NCBI GenBank assembly: GCA_904394685.1
Contig: CAJFNK010000067.1
Span: 1-43,735, forward strand
Reading direction: 5' to 3'
DNA from: Candidatus Heritagella gallinarum
GTDB lineage: Bacteria; Bacillota; Clostridia; Oscillospirales; Acutalibacteraceae
DNA: 43,735 nt
Of the stretch, positions 40,237 through 43,735 are shown one piece after another. The notes below the pieces were generated by a model that was not told where the DNA came from, searched no databases, and was given only the letters and a program-made list of their open reading frames with translations. The position numbers and the translations under genes were made by a program. The first letter of the stretch is position 1. Every line of letters starts with the position of its first letter.

Positions 40237-41736
40237 TCAAAATAACCTCTTTCGTTTTTGTAAGATTCGTTTTATCGTCCATAAATAAAGGCAGTATCCC
40301 GTTCCAGCGATTGTAATATTCAGCAAAAGTTCCCAGGCAGGAGGGAGGAAAGAACTGGGCAAAAGCCTGCAAGCCACCATACACCCGCCGGCTCCCACAA
40401 GAGGCAGTATCAGCCAATACAGAAACGAAAAGCGAACACGGGCGGTTTTCAGCAGACGGGAAAGGCTCAGGGTAACATTGAGAATCCCGCAGGAATACAG
40501 AATAGCAAAATATCCACGCAATCCAAACAAGGGGAGGATTCCCGCCAACAAGGCAACCCGCAGCGAAGCGTCCAGCGTATTATAAAGCAGCGAACGGATT
40601 TGCTGGTCAAGGCCCTTTAACAGACCATCGGTGACCATATCAAGATAAATCAAAGGAACAAGCGGCGCCAACAGCCGCAAAAATTGTCCGGACTCCCGGC
40701 TGCGATAAAACAGAATCCCAATTTCTTCCCCAAAGGAAAAGAAAAAGCTGGCGACAAAAATCGAAAAGAGCAGCGTCATTCGCAGGGAACGCTCCGTTAC
40801 AGAGGAGATAGACTTTTTTTGTCCGGCGGCCAGCGATTCGGACATTTCGGGAATGAGCAGCGAGGCAAACGCCCCCAGAAAACAGGAAGGGAAGAACAGC
40901 ATGGGCATGACCATTCCCTGCAACATGCCGTATTGGGCCAGAGCAGCAGAGGCAGAGGAACCACACCGCCGCAGTCCCAACGGGATGAGAAGGTTTTCAG
41001 CGGCCGACAAAACACTGCGTGCGGCATGGCTGAGCGTACTGGGCAGGGTAATGTGGAGGATTGCCCTGCCCACTCCGGTGCAGGGAGCTTTGTTTTTTTG
41101 AAACCGCCGGACGTGCATCCGGTATAGGAGAAAAGAACATCCGCAGGAAACCGCTTCTCCAACCGTTGCGCCCAGCATCGAGAGCCAACAGGCTTCCAGT
41201 ACGGTTTGCGGCGAAAAGGTGAGAAACGCAAAGACGGTGAGAGAGATCGTGGCAAGCTGCTCGGCAAATTCGCTGGCAGCCGAACGCAGTACACCCCGAA
41301 CAGCCAGAAAATATCCACGCATACAGGAGCTGAGCGCCATAAAGGGAAGGCCGGGGATGAGAATCCGCAGCGCATCGGCAGAATTGCCGCCAAGAAATTT
41401 TTCCGAAAGAAAATCTGCCAAAGCCCAAAGCCCCACACAGGCCGCAAGGCTCATGAAGAGGCTGAAAGCGCAGCACCGGGCAACCGCTGAGGGAATGGTT
41501 TGCGGACACTTTTTTCCCATGGCGCTGGTAACCAGCCGGGTAACGGTGAGGCTGACCCCGGCGGTAGAAATTGCCACTGCCGGCAGAAATACCGAAAGAA
41601 TCAGCTGATAAGCGCCCATCCCTTCGGCTCCAATGGTTTGTGACAGCCAGACCCGGAACCCCATATACAGGAATCTTCCCGCAAGCGACGAGAGGGTGAG
41701 AATGATGGCATTCCTCAAAAACGCTTTCTTTTTCAT
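40237..41736 (-). CDS. MVF-superfamily lipid flippase, SpoVB-like
   Basis: This 499-residue protein has about 14 hydrophobic segments. Its opening, NAIILTLSSLAGRFLYMGFRVWLSQTIGAEGMGAYQLILSV, is typical of the polysaccharide flippase / stage V sporulation protein B branch. SpoVB-like proteins flip lipid-linked precursors during spore cortex or envelope synthesis. A second typical part is LMLFFPSCFLGAFASLLIPEMSE-like MLFFPSCFLGAFASLLIPEMSES near 280. No other sporulation gene is adjacent, so involvement in sporulation rather than envelope glycan export is by family only. GGAGGGG precedes the start. Confidence 0.86.
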   Translation of the reverse strand: MKKKAFLRNAIILTLSSLAGRFLYMGFRVWLSQTIGAEGMGAYQLILSVFLPAVAISTAGVSLTVTRLVTSAMGKKCPQTIPSAVARCCAFSLFMSLAACVGLWALADFLSEKFLGGNSADALRILIPGLPFMALSSCMRGYFLAVRGVLRSAASEFAEQLATISLTVFAFLTFSPQTVLEACWLSMLGATVGEAVSCGCSFLLYRMHVRRFQKNKAPCTGVGRAILHITLPSTLSHAARSVLSAAENLLIPLGLRRCGSSASAALAQYGMLQGMVMPMLFFPSCFLGAFASLLIPEMSESLAAGQKKSISSVTERSLRMTLLFSIFVASFFFSFGEEIGILFYRSRESGQFLRLLAPLVPLIYLDMVTDGLLKGLDQQIRSLLYNTLDASLRVALLAGILPLFGLRGYFAILYSCGILNVTLSLSRLLKTARVRFSFLYWLILPLVGAGGCMVACRLLPSSFLPPAWELLLNITIAGTGYCLYLWTIKRILQKRKRLF

Positions 41737-41866
41737 TTCAGCCCCTCCTTTTCTTTCATACCACTATATGAGGGCGGGGCATGAAAACATTCCGGGGGCT
41801 GGCTTTTTCGAACAGAATCCTGTATAATACGGGTAATATCAGTAAATGAAATACGGAGGAAATCAT

Positions 41867-42796
41867 ATGGACTGGACTGAAGTAACGATTTCTGTAAATG
41901 CGAAAGATGTAGACAAAGCAGGCGATATTGCCAATATGGTCGTACCCTATGGGATTTATATCGAGGATTATTCTAATCTGGAAGAAGAAGCCTGGGAAAT
42001 TGCCCATATCGATTTGATTGATGAAGACCTGCTGCAAAAGGATCGAAGCAAAGCACTGGTTCATATCTATATCAGCCCCGAAGAAAGCCCGGCAGAGGCC
42101 GTGGCGTTTTTGCGGGAGCGCTATACCGCCGAGGGAATCGAAAACGAGATTACCCTTGACCCCTGTGTGGAGGAGGACTGGATCAACAACTGGAAACAGT
42201 ACTTCAAGCCCATCCCGGTGGGAGAAAAGCTGCTTATCCGCCCCACCTGGGAGGAAGTAGAGGAGAGCGGCGGGCGCAAGGTGCTGGATTTGGACCCCGG
42301 ACTGGCGTTTGGTACGGGTACCCACGAAACGACCCGGCTTTGTATGGAATTGCTGGAGCAGTATGTGCAGCCCGGAATGGACGTGCTGGATGTTGGCTGC
42401 GGAAGCGGCATCCTGTCGGTGGCGGCCTTGCTGCTGGGAGCCGAAAAAGCGGTTGGCGTAGACATTGACGAGCTGGCTGTGAAAACAGCGGTGGAAAATG
42501 CGGAGATCAACCATGTGGCAGAGCGCTTTACCGGTATCTGCGGGAATCTGACGGATAAGGTCACGGGGCAATACGACATTGTAGTGGCCAACATTGTGGC
42601 AGACGTGATTATCCTGCTGACCAAAGATGTAGAACAATTTATGAAACCGGATACTGTATACCTGATGAGCGGGATTATCGATACCCGTGAGCAGGATGTG
42701 CTGGCAGCGGTGGAGCAGCATTTTGAGATCATCGACCGCAAAGAGGAAAAAGGCTGGGTAGCTCTGAGCGCCAAACGCCGGACACTTTCTGTTTGA
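41867..42796 (+). CDS. prmA: Ribosomal protein L11 methyltransferase
   Basis: This 309-residue AdoMet enzyme trimethylates ribosomal protein L11. The N-terminal substrate-recognition domain (WTEVTISVNAKDVDKAGDIANMV) is followed by a linker and the Rossmann domain. The GTGTHETTRLCMELL stretch is a PrmA hallmark. AdoMet-binding VLDVGCGSGIL is at 173-183, GVDIDELAV follows, and the active-site NIVA motif is at 242-245. The ATG at 41867 is preceded by GGAGG; codons upstream in frame lack support. A TATAAT at 41823-41828 is a possible -10 box. A hairpin terminator follows. Confidence 0.93.
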   Translation: MDWTEVTISVNAKDVDKAGDIANMVVPYGIYIEDYSNLEEEAWEIAHIDLIDEDLLQKDRSKALVHIYISPEESPAEAVAFLRERYTAEGIENEITLDPCVEEDWINNWKQYFKPIPVGEKLLIRPTWEEVEESGGRKVLDLDPGLAFGTGTHETTRLCMELLEQYVQPGMDVLDVGCGSGILSVAALLLGAEKAVGVDIDELAVKTAVENAEINHVAERFTGICGNLTDKVTGQYDIVVANIVADVIILLTKDVEQFMKPDTVYLMSGIIDTREQDVLAAVEQHFEIIDRKEEKGWVALSAKRRTLSV

Positions 42797-42838
42797 CTTG
42801 GTGTAAAGCACCCCTATAAAAGATAACTTGATTTTGAT

Positions 42839-42867
42839 AGGCGCTGTCCTCTTGGGCGGCGCCTTTT
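42839..42867 (+). terminator. terminator after prmA
   Basis: AGGCGC-x-G-x-CC pairs with GG-x-C-x-GCGCCT (42839-42864), then TTTTCT. Confidence 0.72.
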
Positions 42868-42879
42868 CTGATAGAATTA

Positions 42880-43039
42880 GGGGCTATCTGAAAAGTCGAA
42901 ATTATCGTCTTTCCCTACAATCACCGACAGCTACTGCGTTAAAAAACTCGGAATCCATCAAGGATTCCTGCGTTTTTTGCCTTGTATCTGTCTGTTGCTT
43001 GTGGAAAATTCTTTAATTTCTTTGTTTTCAGAAACGCCC
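42880..43039 (+). repeat. MITE-like repeat, copy D (160 bp)
   Basis: Nearly identical to copy B: GGGGCTATCTGAAAAGTCG at the left, TTTTCAGAAACGCCC at the right, TA at 42878-42879 and 43040-43041, and the GGAATCC/GGATTCC hairpin inside (about 42950-42968). It lies between the prmA terminator and the sigma factor promoter. Confidence 0.88.
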
Positions 43040-43072
43040 TAATCGTTTGGGAAAAAATTTTTTTGAAAATTT

Positions 43073-43101
43073 TGAAACTATTTGCAGTCGATTTGCGAAT
43101 A
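43073..43101 (+). promoter_or_regulatory. possible ECF-type promoter of the sigma factor gene
   Basis: TGAAAC (43073-43078), 17 bases, CGAATA (43096-43101) resembles the TGAAAC/CGTATA boxes used by SigW-like ECF factors. ECF genes are often autoregulated, and this lies 25 bases before the gene. Confidence 0.5.
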
Positions 43102-43125
43102 TATAGTCGAGAAGGGAGGGAGAGC

Positions 43126-43668
43126 ATGGAGCGAGAACAGAAACTCATCCGAAAAATCGTGCGGAGAGGAGACCGCCGGGCAGCCGGAGAACTGATAGAA
43201 CGCTACTATCAGGATATCTTTTCTCTGGTGGTTCGGCAAACCGGAGAGAGCCGGGAAACCGCTATGGACTTGACGCAGGATATCTTTGTCAGTATGCTGG
43301 CGTCGCTTTCCAGTTATGACAGCCAAAAAGCAGGGTTTCGCACCTGGCTATACCGGATTGCCACCAATAAGATCGTAGACCGGTACCGCTCGAAGGCCTA
43401 TCGGTTCCAGCGGGATCAAGTTCCTTTTGAGGATGAAACCCTGAATGATAAGCTGAGCCTCGCCGACATGCTGGAAACGCAGGAAACAACGGCCGAAATC
43501 CTGCGACGTATCGAATCCCTTCCGACAGAAACGCAGGAAATCCTGCGGCTGCACATCTTTGCAGAACAGACCTTTGACACCATTGCCGAAATGATTGGAG
43601 TTCCTTCTTCAACGGTTAAGACCAGGTATTACCGGGCGGTAGAAAAAATCAGAAAGATTAACTATTAA
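43126..43668 (+). CDS. ECF-type RNA polymerase sigma factor
   Basis: This 180-residue protein has sigma region 2 (RAAGELIERYYQDIFSLVVRQTG, then DLTQDIFVSMLASLSSY and FRTWLYRIATNKIVDRYR, about 17-90). After an acidic linker, region 4 follows (LPTETQEILRLHIFAEQTFDTIAEMIGVPSSTVKTRYYRAVEKI, about 131-175). Regions 1 and 3 are absent, as in ECF factors. The ATG at 43126 follows GGGAGGG; the frame is open upstream into MITE copy D but has no start support. The anti-sigma gene, if present, would lie beyond the window edge; the last 67 bases show no clear start of it. Confidence 0.9.
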   Translation: MEREQKLIRKIVRRGDRRAAGELIERYYQDIFSLVVRQTGESRETAMDLTQDIFVSMLASLSSYDSQKAGFRTWLYRIATNKIVDRYRSKAYRFQRDQVPFEDETLNDKLSLADMLETQETTAEILRRIESLPTETQEILRLHIFAEQTFDTIAEMIGVPSSTVKTRYYRAVEKIRKINY

Positions 43669-43735
43669 AAGTCAAGCCCCAAAATGAATGGTGGTGGTGA
43701 AAAAGGATAGCTCAAAAAAGGTATAGCAAAGCTAA

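Noticed and set aside
41756-42811. 351-codon minus-strand frame opposite prmA
   Set aside because: Spans the whole of a conserved gene and its promoter; a mirror frame.
42982-43125. Longer N terminus for the sigma factor
   Set aside because: The upstream frame runs through MITE copy D and the promoter; the strong ribosome site is directly before 43126.

Overview
The window looks like chromosomal DNA of a low-to-mid GC, spore-forming anaerobic Clostridia, probably of the Oscillospirales/Ruminococcaceae type. Signs for this are an isoleucine T-box leader before ilvB, a SpoVB-like flippase, strong Shine-Dalgarno sites throughout, sigma-A promoters, WXG100 proteins, and an oxygen-sensitive cysteine desulfidase and ferredoxin. 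The taxon is inferred from style and gene content only. I saw no rRNA, tRNA or CRISPR.

Layout. 1-3.3 kb: end of a MITE-like repeat, a CapD/PglF-type nucleotide-sugar dehydratase, and a convergent YbhN-type membrane protein. 3.5-4.4 kb: a GNAT and an XRE regulator reading leftward, with a palindrome inside the divergent promoter. 4.6-14.1 kb: a tightly coupled seven-gene operon that looks like an unusual nonulosonate (sialic-acid-like) surface-glycan pathway. It holds two GT-B sialyltransferase-like proteins, a CMP-sialate-synthetase-like enzyme, a pyruvate-aldolase (HMGL/DmpG) family protein where NeuB would be expected, a large HAD protein, a catalytically degenerate paralogue of it, and a small HAD phosphatase. 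14.3-23.8 kb: ordinary metabolic and transport genes (two MATE exporters, a cysteine desulfidase, a TIM-barrel protein, a lipoprotein, a Crp/Fnr regulator divergent from a ferredoxin, and an ABC-2 exporter).

24.2-27.8 kb: a type VII secretion (ESX/T7SSb) substrate island with three WXG100 proteins, a 63-residue helical protein, a lipoprotein, and a lipase-like alpha/beta hydrolase (GHSKG) with a membrane segment and a WXG100-like helical domain at its C terminus. This is the 'reverse' effector layout known from the staphylococcal lipase toxin TslA; the lipoprotein is the obvious immunity candidate. No T7SS machine genes are in the window.

27.9-43.7 kb: aldose epimerase, Eis-like acetyltransferase, sodium:solute symporter, ilvB-ilvN-ilvA under an Ile T-box, M3 oligopeptidase, a MarR-controlled YczE-type membrane protein, a CmpB-type membrane protein, a SpoVB-like flippase, prmA and an ECF sigma factor with a likely self-recognised promoter.

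A roughly 160-bp non-coding repeat with terminal inverted repeats, flanked by TA, occurs four times (1-106, 22317-22477, 31819-31972, 42880-43039), always between genes. One copy appears to supply the last base of the symporter stop codon. Several regulators have clear palindromic operators overlapping good promoters.
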